DNA of 6,652 nucleotides from Chloroflexota bacterium (GCA_016190465.1 JACPQP010000231.1:1-6652); one strand, 5' to 3'; positions 1-6,456 are shown, counted from the first letter of the stretch. The notes: a model not told the origin generated them from the sequence alone. A program made the numbers and translations.

Positions 1-337
1 CGGGCTCCTTCCAGTTGAAGTAGTTGACGCCGTACGGGCAGGCGACCTCGCAGTAGCGGCAGCCGATGCAGCGCTCCCAGTCGGTGGAGACGATGCCGTC
101 GGTGCGCTTGAAGCGGGCGCCGACCGGGCAGACCTTCGCGCACGGCGGGTTGTCGCAGTGCTGGCAGGGGCGCGGCATGAACGAGACCTTCGTGGTGGGA
201 TAATGCCCCTCCTCGAAACGGAAGACGTACATCCAGAGGTTGGCGGTTGGCGTATTGTTCTCGACTTTGCAGGCCTCGACGCAGGCGCGGCAGCCCATGC
301 AGCGGTCCAGGTCGACGACCATCGCGTATCTCGGCAC
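1..337 (-). CDS. 4Fe-4S ferredoxin-type electron-transfer subunit of a DMSO-reductase-family enzyme (3' end cut by window)
   Basis: This gene encodes the beta subunit (DmsB/PsrB/TtrB/NrfC type) that passes electrons between a membrane quinol-oxidising subunit and the molybdenum subunit encoded just upstream. The visible 112 residues hold three cysteine sets: C13-x2-C16-x2-C19-x3-C23, C58-x2-C61-x4-C66-x3-C70 and C90-x2-C93-x2-C96-x3-C100. The long loop in the second set is typical of this family, and the fourth set should lie past the window edge. I chose the GTG start at 337 because AAGGAG lies 6 nt upstream and the reading begins directly before the first cluster motif (residues MPRYAMVVDLDRCMGC). 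There is no signal peptide, so the protein probably crosses the membrane by riding with the Tat-signalled catalytic subunit. The substrate cannot be told from this subunit. Confidence 0.93.
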   Translation of the reverse strand, partial: MPRYAMVVDLDRCMGCRACVEACKVENNTPTANLWMYVFRFEEGHYPTTKVSFMPRPCQHCDNPPCAKVCPVGARFKRTDGIVSTDWERCIGCRYCEVACPYGVNYFNWKEP

Positions 338-343
338 GGTTCG

Positions 344-349
344 CTCCTT
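344..349 (-). promoter_or_regulatory. Shine-Dalgarno site of the iron-sulfur subunit
   Basis: On the minus strand AAGGAG lies 6 nt before the GTG at 337. It is the strongest ribosome-binding match near the gene and decides the GTG start over the ATG at codon 6. Confidence 0.75.
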
Positions 350-397
350 CAGCTCACCTGGCAGCTCACTTGGTAGTTCACCTGGCAGCTCACTTGA
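350..397 (-). repeat. 12-bp tandem repeat, four units, in the gap between catalytic and iron-sulfur subunit genes
   Basis: Four contiguous 12-nt units lie at 350-361, 362-373, 374-385 and 386-397 (plus-strand unit CAGCTCACYTGG, with a few substitutions). Each unit carries TCA on the plus strand at the same place (354, 366, 378, 390), so the minus strand has four TGA codons in one phase. The first TGA met by a ribosome, at 390-392, is the stop of the catalytic-subunit frame. The array fills nearly the whole 52-nt gap and abuts the Shine-Dalgarno site of the next gene. It probably arose by slippage or unequal duplication of a stop-codon segment. Confidence 0.85.
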
Positions 398-737
398 AGA
401 CGCGCACCTTCACGTGGAAGGACTGGTCGGCCGTGTTGGCGACGTAGCCCTCGCCGGTGAAGAACAGCGAGTTCGGGGTCGGGCCCTGCTCCTTGGCCCA
501 GGGATGGCTCCACAGGCCATAGTGATGTGGCATGCCGACCGTGTCGGGTCGGATGCTCTCCCGGTAGCTGGCCACCACCCGCACCTTACGCGTCTCGCCG
601 GTCAGCGCGTTGTGCGACTCCACCCACACCTCGTCGCCGTCGGCGATGCCCTTCGCCCGGGCCGCCGCCGGGTTGATCTCCAGGCGCTGCTGGCGCTGGA
701 GCTCCGCGAGCAGCGGGATGAAGCTGCTGCGCGACTG
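390..737 (-). pseudogene. In-frame C-terminal remainder of the molybdopterin oxidoreductase, separated by an amber codon
   Basis: The frame of the upstream catalytic-subunit gene continues for 115 codons after the TAG at 738-740 and ends at TGA 390-392. The translation is a normal molybdopterin-dinucleotide-binding domain (PF01568 type). It contains LEINPAAARAKGIADGDEVW about 30 residues in, and GEGYVANTADQSFHVKVRVF near the end. With one residue at the TAG, the joined protein would be 853 aa, a normal length for the family. I see no further stop or frameshift, so the lesion is a single codon. An ATG at 629 opens the last 79 codons, but I see no convincing ribosome-binding site for it, so independent translation is unlikely. 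It could be a recent pseudogene segment, a readthrough extension or the result of a sequencing error. Confidence 0.82.
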
Positions 738-740
738 CTA
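738..740 (-). other. In-frame TAG codon interrupting the molybdoenzyme gene
   Basis: The minus strand reads GAG GTC TAG CAG TCG here. The codons on both sides encode continuous family-like sequence (YKMVEV before, QSRSSFIPLLAEL after). One base change from AAG, CAG or GAG would create this TAG. Confidence 0.9.
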
Positions 741-2951
741 GACCTCGACCATCTTGTAGCTGGTGAGGTACTGATCGTATTCGGGTGGCGAGCCCTCCAT
801 CGTCGGCGTTCGCCAGGTGGGCAACGGCGTGTAGTCCTGCCAGTAGATCGGCTCGACGCCCTTCGCCCGCATCTCGCCCTGGTAGCGCAGGAGCGACTCG
901 CCGTAGAGCCGGTGACGCACGCCGCCGAACGGCGGGTCGGTGACGTAGCCGTAGAGGCTCTTCGGCGAGATGGGGCCCTTCACCTGCACCCCGTTGCGCT
1001 CGAAGTAGGCGATGCCCTCGGCGATGCCGTTGGACTTGGCCCAGCGATCAAGGATCTCACGCACGCCTGGCTTGGCGTTGAGCTCAAGCTTCTGGGGATC
1101 CTTGAGCGCGAGCGCCTGGTTCAACTGATCGAGGTAGCCATCCTTGCCGTAAAGGATGCCCGCCTTCTCGCACAGGTCGAGGTAGATGTCGATGTCGCCG
1201 CGTGACTGGTACAACGGGTTCATCGGCGGCAGGCGCAGCGTTGTCGCGCTGGTGTACGGATCGCTGACCCCCAGCGGCCCCTCGTACTTCTCCATCGTCG
1301 CCGCAGGCAAGACCACATCGGCGAAGTAGTCGGCCGTCTCGCTCAGCCAGGGGTCGATGACCGCCACGAACTTGAACTTCTTGTAGGCCTCGACGATGTC
1401 CGGCTGGGAGCCGAACGCGATGACCGGATTGGTCATATGGACGATGAGCACTTCGGGAACGTAGTCCACCCCGTACTTCTGCGGGTTGACCATCACCCTG
1501 GCGGCCAGCGCGGGGTTCTTGCTGTTGATGGGGAAGTACTTGCTGTCTCCCAGGACGATGTTGTACGGCGGATCCTTGATCTTGATCTCGTCGAGCGCCT
1601 TGTAGTTGCCGTGCACCTTCCAGCCGAAGTCCAGGTGCATCCCGCCGACCGCGCCGACGGCTCCCAGCAGCATGAAGACGGTGATCATCGCCCGAAGCGC
1701 CTGGAAGCCGAGCTCCTGCTGAGCCATGTGATAGGCCATGATGCCGACCGGGCGATAGGGCACGGTCACACCGTCGACGACAATGGTGCTGCCGATCTGC
1801 GCGTTTTCACCCAGCTCCCTGGCCACCCGTCGGATGGCCGCGGCCTCGACGCCGCAGACCTCGGCGGCCCACTCGGGCGTGTATCGGGCGACGTGCTCCT
1901 TGAAGAGCTGGTAGGCAGTCTTGACGCTCTGGCCAGCGACGGTGAACGTCCCCTCCAGCGCCGGCTTCACGTCCCTGGCATCGGGCGGCGTCGCCGACTG
2001 TGACGCCTCGTTCCACACCTGCTCCTTGCCGTCGACGCGCAGGAAGGTGCCATCCGGTTTCACGAGGAAGGGGGAGTTGGTGTACCGGATGAGGTATTCC
2101 CGATCGATGGTGCCCTGCGCGATGAGGGCATTGCCGAGCGCCAGCGCGAGGGCCAGATCGGTGGCCGGGCGGACAGGGAGCCACTCGTCGGCGAAGGGGC
2201 CTGCCCCGCGGCGGCGAGGATCGACGGCGACGACCTTGAGCCCGCGCTCCCTGGCCTGCGTCAGGAGCTGCGGCCAGGTAATCCAGCAGAGCTTGTTCCC
2301 GCCTGCGTTGGTGATATTCCAGCCCCAGGAGAGCAGGTAGCGGGTGTAGCGGAAGTCGGGGTGCAACACGCCATGCAGTCCGAGCGCATACTCGGCCGCC
2401 CGGTAGCCGGCGTCGGAGCAGAAGGCGCCGTGCCCCAGCCCGGTGGCCCCCGAGGCGCGAACGAAGGCGACGTCGTAGAACGGCTCCGCCTTGCTGCGAC
2501 CCTTCTGCCAGACCAGCAGCCGCTTGTCGCGGGCACGCACCTCCTTGATCCTCTCACCCACCAGGGTGAGCGCCTCGTCCCACGATGCCTGGCGCCACGT
2601 GCCCGAGATGCCCTTCTCGTTGGTGCGGATGAGCGGTGTCTTCACGCGATTCGGATCGTAGACCGCCATGATCTGGGCCACGCCCTTGGGGCACAGCCGG
2701 CCCTGGTTGCGAGGATGCTGCGGATGGCCCTGGAGACTGACGACCCGTCCATCGATGCGACGGGCCAGGATGCCGCAATCCTGTTTGCCGATCCAGCAGG
2801 TGGTGGGAACGTAGTCTTCCACCGGCGCGGCCTGGCGTTCCGGCTGGGCGGTGACCAGCGTCTCCAGGCCGCCCGACGCCGCGCGGCTGAGCAGTAACGT
2901 ACCGCCAACTGTCGCCGAACCCTTCAGAACTGTCCTTCGTCCGAGTTTCAC
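738..2951 (-). CDS. Tat-exported molybdopterin oxidoreductase catalytic subunit (DMSO reductase family), ended early by TAG
   Basis: This is the catalytic subunit of a periplasmic bis-MGD molybdoenzyme. Residues 5-11 (RRTVLKG), followed by a hydrophobic stretch, form a Tat signal. The iron-sulfur motif is C52-x2-G55-x3-C59-x27-C87, so the usual second cysteine is glycine. The segment GHGAFCSDAGYRAAEYALG (173-191) places C178 where polysulfide, thiosulfate and arsenate reductases carry their Mo-ligating cysteine. VDPRRRGAG and RPATDLALALALG (about 243-273) are the cofactor-binding segments. The frame stops after 737 aa, at the edge of the C-terminal cofactor-binding domain, which follows in frame to 390. 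The start is GTG: an in-frame TGA lies four codons upstream, and AAGGAG lies 12 nt before the GTG. The substrate is unknown; a sulfur or arsenic oxyanion is plausible. Without readthrough the product is probably inactive. Confidence 0.9.
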   Translation of the reverse strand: MKLGRRTVLKGSATVGGTLLLSRAASGGLETLVTAQPERQAAPVEDYVPTTCWIGKQDCGILARRIDGRVVSLQGHPQHPRNQGRLCPKGVAQIMAVYDPNRVKTPLIRTNEKGISGTWRQASWDEALTLVGERIKEVRARDKRLLVWQKGRSKAEPFYDVAFVRASGATGLGHGAFCSDAGYRAAEYALGLHGVLHPDFRYTRYLLSWGWNITNAGGNKLCWITWPQLLTQARERGLKVVAVDPRRRGAGPFADEWLPVRPATDLALALALGNALIAQGTIDREYLIRYTNSPFLVKPDGTFLRVDGKEQVWNEASQSATPPDARDVKPALEGTFTVAGQSVKTAYQLFKEHVARYTPEWAAEVCGVEAAAIRRVARELGENAQIGSTIVVDGVTVPYRPVGIMAYHMAQQELGFQALRAMITVFMLLGAVGAVGGMHLDFGWKVHGNYKALDEIKIKDPPYNIVLGDSKYFPINSKNPALAARVMVNPQKYGVDYVPEVLIVHMTNPVIAFGSQPDIVEAYKKFKFVAVIDPWLSETADYFADVVLPAATMEKYEGPLGVSDPYTSATTLRLPPMNPLYQSRGDIDIYLDLCEKAGILYGKDGYLDQLNQALALKDPQKLELNAKPGVREILDRWAKSNGIAEGIAYFERNGVQVKGPISPKSLYGYVTDPPFGGVRHRLYGESLLRYQGEMRAKGVEPIYWQDYTPLPTWRTPTMEGSPPEYDQYLTSYKMVEV

Positions 2952-2963
2952 GCTCTCTTCTCA

Positions 2964-2969
2964 CTCCTT
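2964..2969 (-). promoter_or_regulatory. Probable Shine-Dalgarno site of the molybdoenzyme gene
   Basis: AAGGAG on the minus strand lies 12 nt before the GTG at 2951. The spacing is longer than ideal. No other start is available upstream, because an in-frame TGA sits at 2961-2963. Confidence 0.55.
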
Positions 2970-2975
2970 TGGACG

Positions 2976-2995
2976 ATACCGCACGAACCCGGTAT
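2976..2995. promoter_or_regulatory. Inverted repeat ATACCG-N8-CGGTAT upstream of the molybdoenzyme gene
   Basis: Perfect 6-bp arms are separated by 8 nt and centred about 34 nt before the GTG start. It may be an operator, for example for the neighbouring response regulator, or a leader hairpin. It does not match the NarL 7-2-7 arrangement. A chance dyad of this size is possible. Confidence 0.3.
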
Positions 2996-3182
2996 GCTTT
3001 GGGCATCTGCTCGGCAACGGCACCTTGATCCCATCGGCTCTATCCTCACCCCTCCTGTCGGCCACCAATCATCGTCGACGCATGCCGATGCTGTCGTGCC
3101 CTCCGCAGCCATGCCCTCTGCATAGGAGCATCGCGCATCACCGACAGCCGGGGAATCGCGGGAAGACCTCAATCTCGCCGGG

Positions 3183-3212
3183 AAAAGGGCACCACTTCGC
3201 GATGGTGCCTTT
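3183..3212 (-). terminator. Hairpin resembling a factor-independent terminator after the sensor operon
   Basis: GGCACCA at 3188-3194 pairs perfectly with TGGTGCC at 3203-3209 around an 8-nt loop. A G-T wobble and A-T pairs can extend the stem. On the minus strand it is followed by CTTTTCC, a weak T tract. It lies about 85 nt past the regulator stop, so it could end the sensor operon transcript before the molybdoenzyme gene. The plus strand also reads TTT after the stem, so it could act both ways. Confidence 0.45.
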
Positions 3213-3256
3213 CCACCATTCGTAGCAAGATTCCTGACAGGGATTCGAGCAGCGCG

Positions 3257-3280
3257 AGGGAGAGGGAGAGGGAGAGGGAG
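3257..3280 (+). repeat. AGAGGG hexanucleotide repeat with a perfect G-quadruplex pattern
   Basis: About four copies of AGAGGG lie 14 nt past the regulator stop. The plus strand has GGG at 3258-3260, 3264-3266, 3270-3272 and 3276-3278, each separated by AGA, which fits G3N3G3N3G3N3G3 exactly. The plus strand is the template for the flanking minus-strand genes, so their transcript would carry the C-rich complement. Confidence 0.8.
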
Positions 3281-3294
3281 CTGTGGAGACGTGG

Positions 3295-3951
3295 TTACGC
3301 TTCGAGGTCGATGAGGCCCTTGCGGATGGCGTACCTGGTCAGCTCGGCGCGGTTGTGGAGCTGGAGCTTCCCCATAATGTTCTGCCGGTGGCGCTCCACC
3401 GTGTGGACGCTGAGCGTGAGTAGCTCGGCGATCTCCTTCCCGGTCTTGCCCTCAGCGATGAGGCGGAGGACTTCCCGCTCTCGATCGGTGAGATCGTCGG
3501 AGACCTCCCGGTCATCCCTGGCCCGGCTGCTCAGGTACTCCTCCAGGAGCTTCTTGGCCAGGGACGGATAGAGATAGGCCTGGCCCTGGTGGACCGAGCG
3601 AACGGCCTGAAGGAAATCGCTGGGCGGAGCGCCCTTGACCACGTAGCCCGAGGCGCCGGCGTGGATCATCTGGAAGAAGTATCGCTCGTTTTCGTGCATC
3701 GTGAGGGCCAGGATCTGGACTTGCGGATCGTCTTGTTTGATCCGCCGGGTCGCCTCCAGCCCGTTCAGATCGGGCATGGCGATGTCCATCACCACCACGT
3801 CCGGATGGAGCTCGCGCACGCGCTGAACGGTCTCCCGGCCATCCGCCGCCTCGCCAACCACCTCCAGATCGGGTTGGGACTCGAGGAGGAGACGCAAGCC
3901 GGCTCGGACAATGGCGTGATCGTCGGCCAGCAGGATGCGGATCTTCTTCAT
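3295..3951 (-). CDS. NarL/FixJ-type response regulator (REC plus LuxR-type HTH)
   Basis: This is a cytoplasmic two-component transcription regulator of 218 aa, the usual size for the NarL family. The N-terminal receiver domain (about 4-120) has the acidic pair D10-D11, the predicted phosphorylation site D56 in VVVMDIAMPDLNG, T84 and K106. The LuxR-type helix-turn-helix spans about 154-211, with LTDREREVLRLIAEGKTGKE, then LSVHTVERHRQNIMGKL as the recognition region. The ATG at 3951 overlaps the upstream kinase stop as ATGA and has AGAGG just 2 nt before it, so translation is probably coupled to the kinase. The kinase is its obvious partner. Its target is not shown by sequence; the adjacent molybdoenzyme operon and its own operon are the likeliest candidates. 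Confidence 0.96.
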   Translation of the reverse strand: MKKIRILLADDHAIVRAGLRLLLESQPDLEVVGEAADGRETVQRVRELHPDVVVMDIAMPDLNGLEATRRIKQDDPQVQILALTMHENERYFFQMIHAGASGYVVKGAPPSDFLQAVRSVHQGQAYLYPSLAKKLLEEYLSSRARDDREVSDDLTDREREVLRLIAEGKTGKEIAELLTLSVHTVERHRQNIMGKLQLHNRAELTRYAIRKGLIDLEA

Positions 3952-5489
3952 GGCCTCTCTTGATAAACTGGCAAGGGGAACCCTTCACGAGCTTCCCGGC
4001 GCTCTTCGTCCGACAACGGGATCCGGATGGCAAGCCGTGTGCCTCGCCCCGGTTGCGAGTCGATCCGGAGGGTGCCTCCCAGCAGAGTAACCCGTTCTTC
4101 CATGCCGAGGAGGCCGAACCCCCGCTCACCATCCAACTCGTGGCGGCTGAACCCCCGGCCATCGTCCGCGATCGTGGCGCTGATGGAATACTCCTCGAAC
4201 TCCAGTCGAACGGTCGCCCGGTGGGCCTCCGAGTGCTTGATGACGTTGGTGATCGCTTCCTGGACCACCCGGAACAGAGCGGTTTCCATCAGGGAGGGAA
4301 GCCGCCGCCGGGGCCCCACCACCTCGACCACGGGCTCAATCCCTGCTCGCGTCAGGTGCGTCTCCGCGTACCAGCCGATGGCCGGGATGAGGCCCAGGTC
4401 GTCCAGAAGGGTCGGCCGCAAGTCGACCATAAGCCGCCGGATCTCCTCCAACGTGTCGGCCGTCAGGCCCCGGATCTGCGCCAGTTGGTCTCTGACTGAC
4501 CGAAGCTCCGGCGGGAGGGCTTCCTCGGTGCTGCCAAGACCCATGATCAGGGCGGTGAGACTCTGGCCCACTTCGTCGTGCAGCTCCCGGGCGACCCGCT
4601 TTCGCTCCTCCTCCTGGGCCAGAATGAGCTTATCCAGAAGCTGGCGACGGATCTCCTCCTTGCGCTGGACCTCCTCGTAGAGGGCCGAGAGCTCCTCGTT
4701 GCGCCGGAGGAGCTGGCGGTTGAACTCCTCGATCTCCTGTCGGGATCGAGCCAGCGCCTCGGTCATCGCGTTGAAGGCGGCGCTCAACCGCCCGATCTCG
4801 TCCATCGCCCGCACGGGCGCCTTCTGGGAGAAGTCGCCTCTCCCTACCGCCCGGGTCACCTCCACCAGTTGCAGGATGGGTTTCGTCAGGACCACGGTCA
4901 GGAGATACGCACCTGCGACGCCCACGACCGAGACCAGGACCGTGACCACCAAGAGAAGCCAGGTCGTGCCCTGGACGATCTCCTGCAATCGCCGCTCCGA
5001 CATGCCCACCCGGGCGATCCCGGCCTTCCCCTCCAGGATGGGGACGGCGACATCGTGGATGAGGCCCTCCTCCGTGTCCAGCAGCTCTACTCGGAACAGA
5101 TCCTCGGGGTCCACTGGATTGACTCCCAGAAGATCCGGCGGGAACTGTTTGCCGAAGGTGTGGGTGATGGGCTGCCCGTCCAATCCTAACACGAAGACGT
5201 AGCGAACATCCTCGTTGTGCTCCACGGTGCTCCGGACCAACTCCTGGAGGGCGAAGAGGTTATCCGTCAGGATGAGATCGACCGCCCGGCCCGCGACGTC
5301 TCGGGCTACCGCTCCTCCCCGCTGCCTCACCTCCTCCCGCATCGTCCCGGTGAGGGTCGCCCGCACCTGGAAGGTCACGGCCAGACCCAGGAGAAAAATC
5401 ATTCCCAGGCCAATCCCCATGATCTTGGCCCGAACCGGCGCGGCCAGGGCCCAGGACCAGAACCGGGACCAGAGCCTCCGAACCCTCAT
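3948..5489 (-). CDS. Membrane sensor histidine kinase (Cache-like periplasmic domain, HAMP, HisKA_3, HATPase_c)
   Basis: This 513-aa kinase should autophosphorylate and pass phosphate to the regulator encoded directly after it. The first membrane helix is about 22-41 and the second about 176-201. Between them lies a periplasmic domain of about 135 residues with Cache-like sequence (DVRYVFVLGLDGQPITHTFG, then DVAVPILEGKAGIARVGMS). HAMP follows at about 201-254, then a charged coiled-coil linker to about 285. The dimerisation/phosphoacceptor segment has H304 in RELHDEVGQSLTALIMGL and DLRP at 356-359. The ATPase domain has the N box around N415 (EAITNVIKHS), DDGRGF at 442-447 and GERGFGLLGMEERV at 455-468. 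It resembles NarX-type kinases but lacks a central GAF segment. Start ATG is 24 nt after the binding-protein stop and has a weak ribosome-binding site. Both a direct periplasmic ligand and the binding protein could feed into it. Confidence 0.95.
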   Translation of the reverse strand: MRVRRLWSRFWSWALAAPVRAKIMGIGLGMIFLLGLAVTFQVRATLTGTMREEVRQRGGAVARDVAGRAVDLILTDNLFALQELVRSTVEHNEDVRYVFVLGLDGQPITHTFGKQFPPDLLGVNPVDPEDLFRVELLDTEEGLIHDVAVPILEGKAGIARVGMSERRLQEIVQGTTWLLLVVTVLVSVVGVAGAYLLTVVLTKPILQLVEVTRAVGRGDFSQKAPVRAMDEIGRLSAAFNAMTEALARSRQEIEEFNRQLLRRNEELSALYEEVQRKEEIRRQLLDKLILAQEEERKRVARELHDEVGQSLTALIMGLGSTEEALPPELRSVRDQLAQIRGLTADTLEEIRRLMVDLRPTLLDDLGLIPAIGWYAETHLTRAGIEPVVEVVGPRRRLPSLMETALFRVVQEAITNVIKHSEAHRATVRLEFEEYSISATIADDGRGFSRHELDGERGFGLLGMEERVTLLGGTLRIDSQPGRGTRLAIRIPLSDEERREAREGFPLPVYQERP

Positions 5490-5513
5490 CTTTGCTCACT
5501 CATCTCTGACCTC

Positions 5514-6449
5514 TCACTGCCGCTCCCTCACCAGGGCAGCCATCCGGCGGACGTCGTCGTAGAACCGATCGTCGGGAAGGATGAACCGGTCGATCGCGAG
5601 CGGGGCCAGGGCCCTCCTCCCCGCCTCGTTCTCGTGGACAGTAAGGAGAACCTGCCGCAGCTTCTCCCGCAGATTCGGGTCGATGCCGGGATGGACGACC
5701 ACGGGTGGGGTTCCCCAGGGCTCGGAGGCCTGGATGACCCTGATCTTCTCCCCGTACCGGGGTTCGCGGGCGACTATGAAGTCATAGACCAGGCTATCGA
5801 CGGCGCCCCCATCCACCAACTTCTCGGCCACCGCCTTGACGGTGTTGTCGTGGCTGTAGGTGAAGATAAACCGTTTGAAAAAGGACTCGGGCGTCTCGCC
5901 AATCTTCCTCAATAGGTGAGTGGGGAAGAGCCAGCCAGAGTTCGAGAGGGGATCGGAGAAGGCAAAGGCTTTCCCGCGGAGATCGTCGAGGCTTTGGGCA
6001 TAGCTCTCCTTCGGCACGATGATGTAGGACTGATACCGGTTCTGTCCCATCACCACGGGGGCGACGAGGAGCTGCATCCCGAAGGTCTTCTCTCCCTCGA
6101 CGTAGGCGTAATCACAGACAAACGCCACGTCGGCACCCCCGTACCGGACCAGGTCATTGACCTCACCATAGGTCCGGCGTTGCACGATCTCCACCGGTCG
6201 GTCGATCTGACGGGAGATGTAATCGAAGAGGGCGGCGTAGAGCTTGAAGCTCTCCCGGGGCGAGATCACCGGCGCCACGGCCACCCGGAGCGGAACCTTC
6301 TGTCCCGCCGGGGGAACGATCACCTCACCCCTCTCCCCGGTGGAGAGTCTGACCCTCCGGTACTGCTCTGGGGCCACGCAACCGGCCGTGAAGATGAGCA
6401 GGAGCAGCGCCAGCGCCAACCACGCTCGTCTCTTCTCTCCCTGCATCAT
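5514..6449 (-). CDS. PhnD-type periplasmic-binding lipoprotein, probable sensor component
   Basis: This is a 311-aa protein of the phosphate/phosphite/phosphonate-binding family (PF12974 type). The N-terminus has a charged segment, a hydrophobic helix (about 10-20) and a lipobox-like TAGC with C24 as the lipidation site. The binding domain runs from LRVAVAPVISPRESFKLYAA (from residue 54) to the end. DPLSNSGWLFP (166-176) matches the Ser-rich oxyanion-binding loop of PhnD proteins. C112, in DVAFVCDYAYVEG, is the only other cysteine. The start is one of two adjacent ATGs (6449 or 6446); GAGG lies 7 nt before the first. No permease or ATPase gene is nearby, while kinase and regulator genes follow directly, so a sensing role like AioX, ArxX or the TtrS sensor domain is likelier than transport. 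The ligand is unknown. Confidence 0.93.
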   Translation of the reverse strand: MMQGEKRRAWLALALLLLIFTAGCVAPEQYRRVRLSTGERGEVIVPPAGQKVPLRVAVAPVISPRESFKLYAALFDYISRQIDRPVEIVQRRTYGEVNDLVRYGGADVAFVCDYAYVEGEKTFGMQLLVAPVVMGQNRYQSYIIVPKESYAQSLDDLRGKAFAFSDPLSNSGWLFPTHLLRKIGETPESFFKRFIFTYSHDNTVKAVAEKLVDGGAVDSLVYDFIVAREPRYGEKIRVIQASEPWGTPPVVVHPGIDPNLREKLRQVLLTVHENEAGRRALAPLAIDRFILPDDRFYDDVRRMAALVRERQ

Positions 6450-6456
6450 CTGGCCG

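Larger units (their letters stand above)
2952..3294. other. Gene-free interval between response regulator and molybdoenzyme genes
   Basis: This 343-nt stretch lies past the end of the regulator gene and before the start of the molybdoenzyme gene. It holds a G-rich hexanucleotide repeat, one terminator-like hairpin, a 6-bp dyad near the molybdoenzyme start and that gene's Shine-Dalgarno site. It should also hold the molybdoenzyme promoter, but I found no convincing -35/-10 pair, sigma-54 -24/-12 element or full FNR site. Open frames here lack family resemblance and a ribosome-binding site. Confidence 0.7.

Noticed and set aside
240..1205. Long plus-strand open frame (321 codons) opposite the molybdoenzyme gene
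   Set aside because: It is antisense to strongly family-like coding sequence, its translation resembles no family I know, and long antisense frames are common in GC-rich DNA.
3026..3040. TTGAT followed by ATCGG as an FNR-like site
   Set aside because: The second half does not match ATCAA and the spacer is 3 nt instead of 4, so only a half-site is present.
2948..3172. Possible small minus-strand gene (74 codons) in the interval before the molybdoenzyme
   Set aside because: It overlaps the molybdoenzyme start, has no good ribosome-binding site and no family resemblance.
3512..4162. Minus-strand open frame of 216 codons overlapping the regulator and kinase genes
   Set aside because: It runs in another frame across two clear genes, and its low-complexity Gly/Arg/Pro-rich translation is a frame shadow.
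4578..5189. Plus-strand open frames opposite the kinase gene
   Set aside because: They mirror the codon pattern of the kinase on the other strand and have no recognisable domain or start signal.
5217..5915. Plus-strand open frame across the kinase/binding-protein junction
   Set aside because: It spans the boundary of two clear minus-strand genes and its translation is low-complexity.
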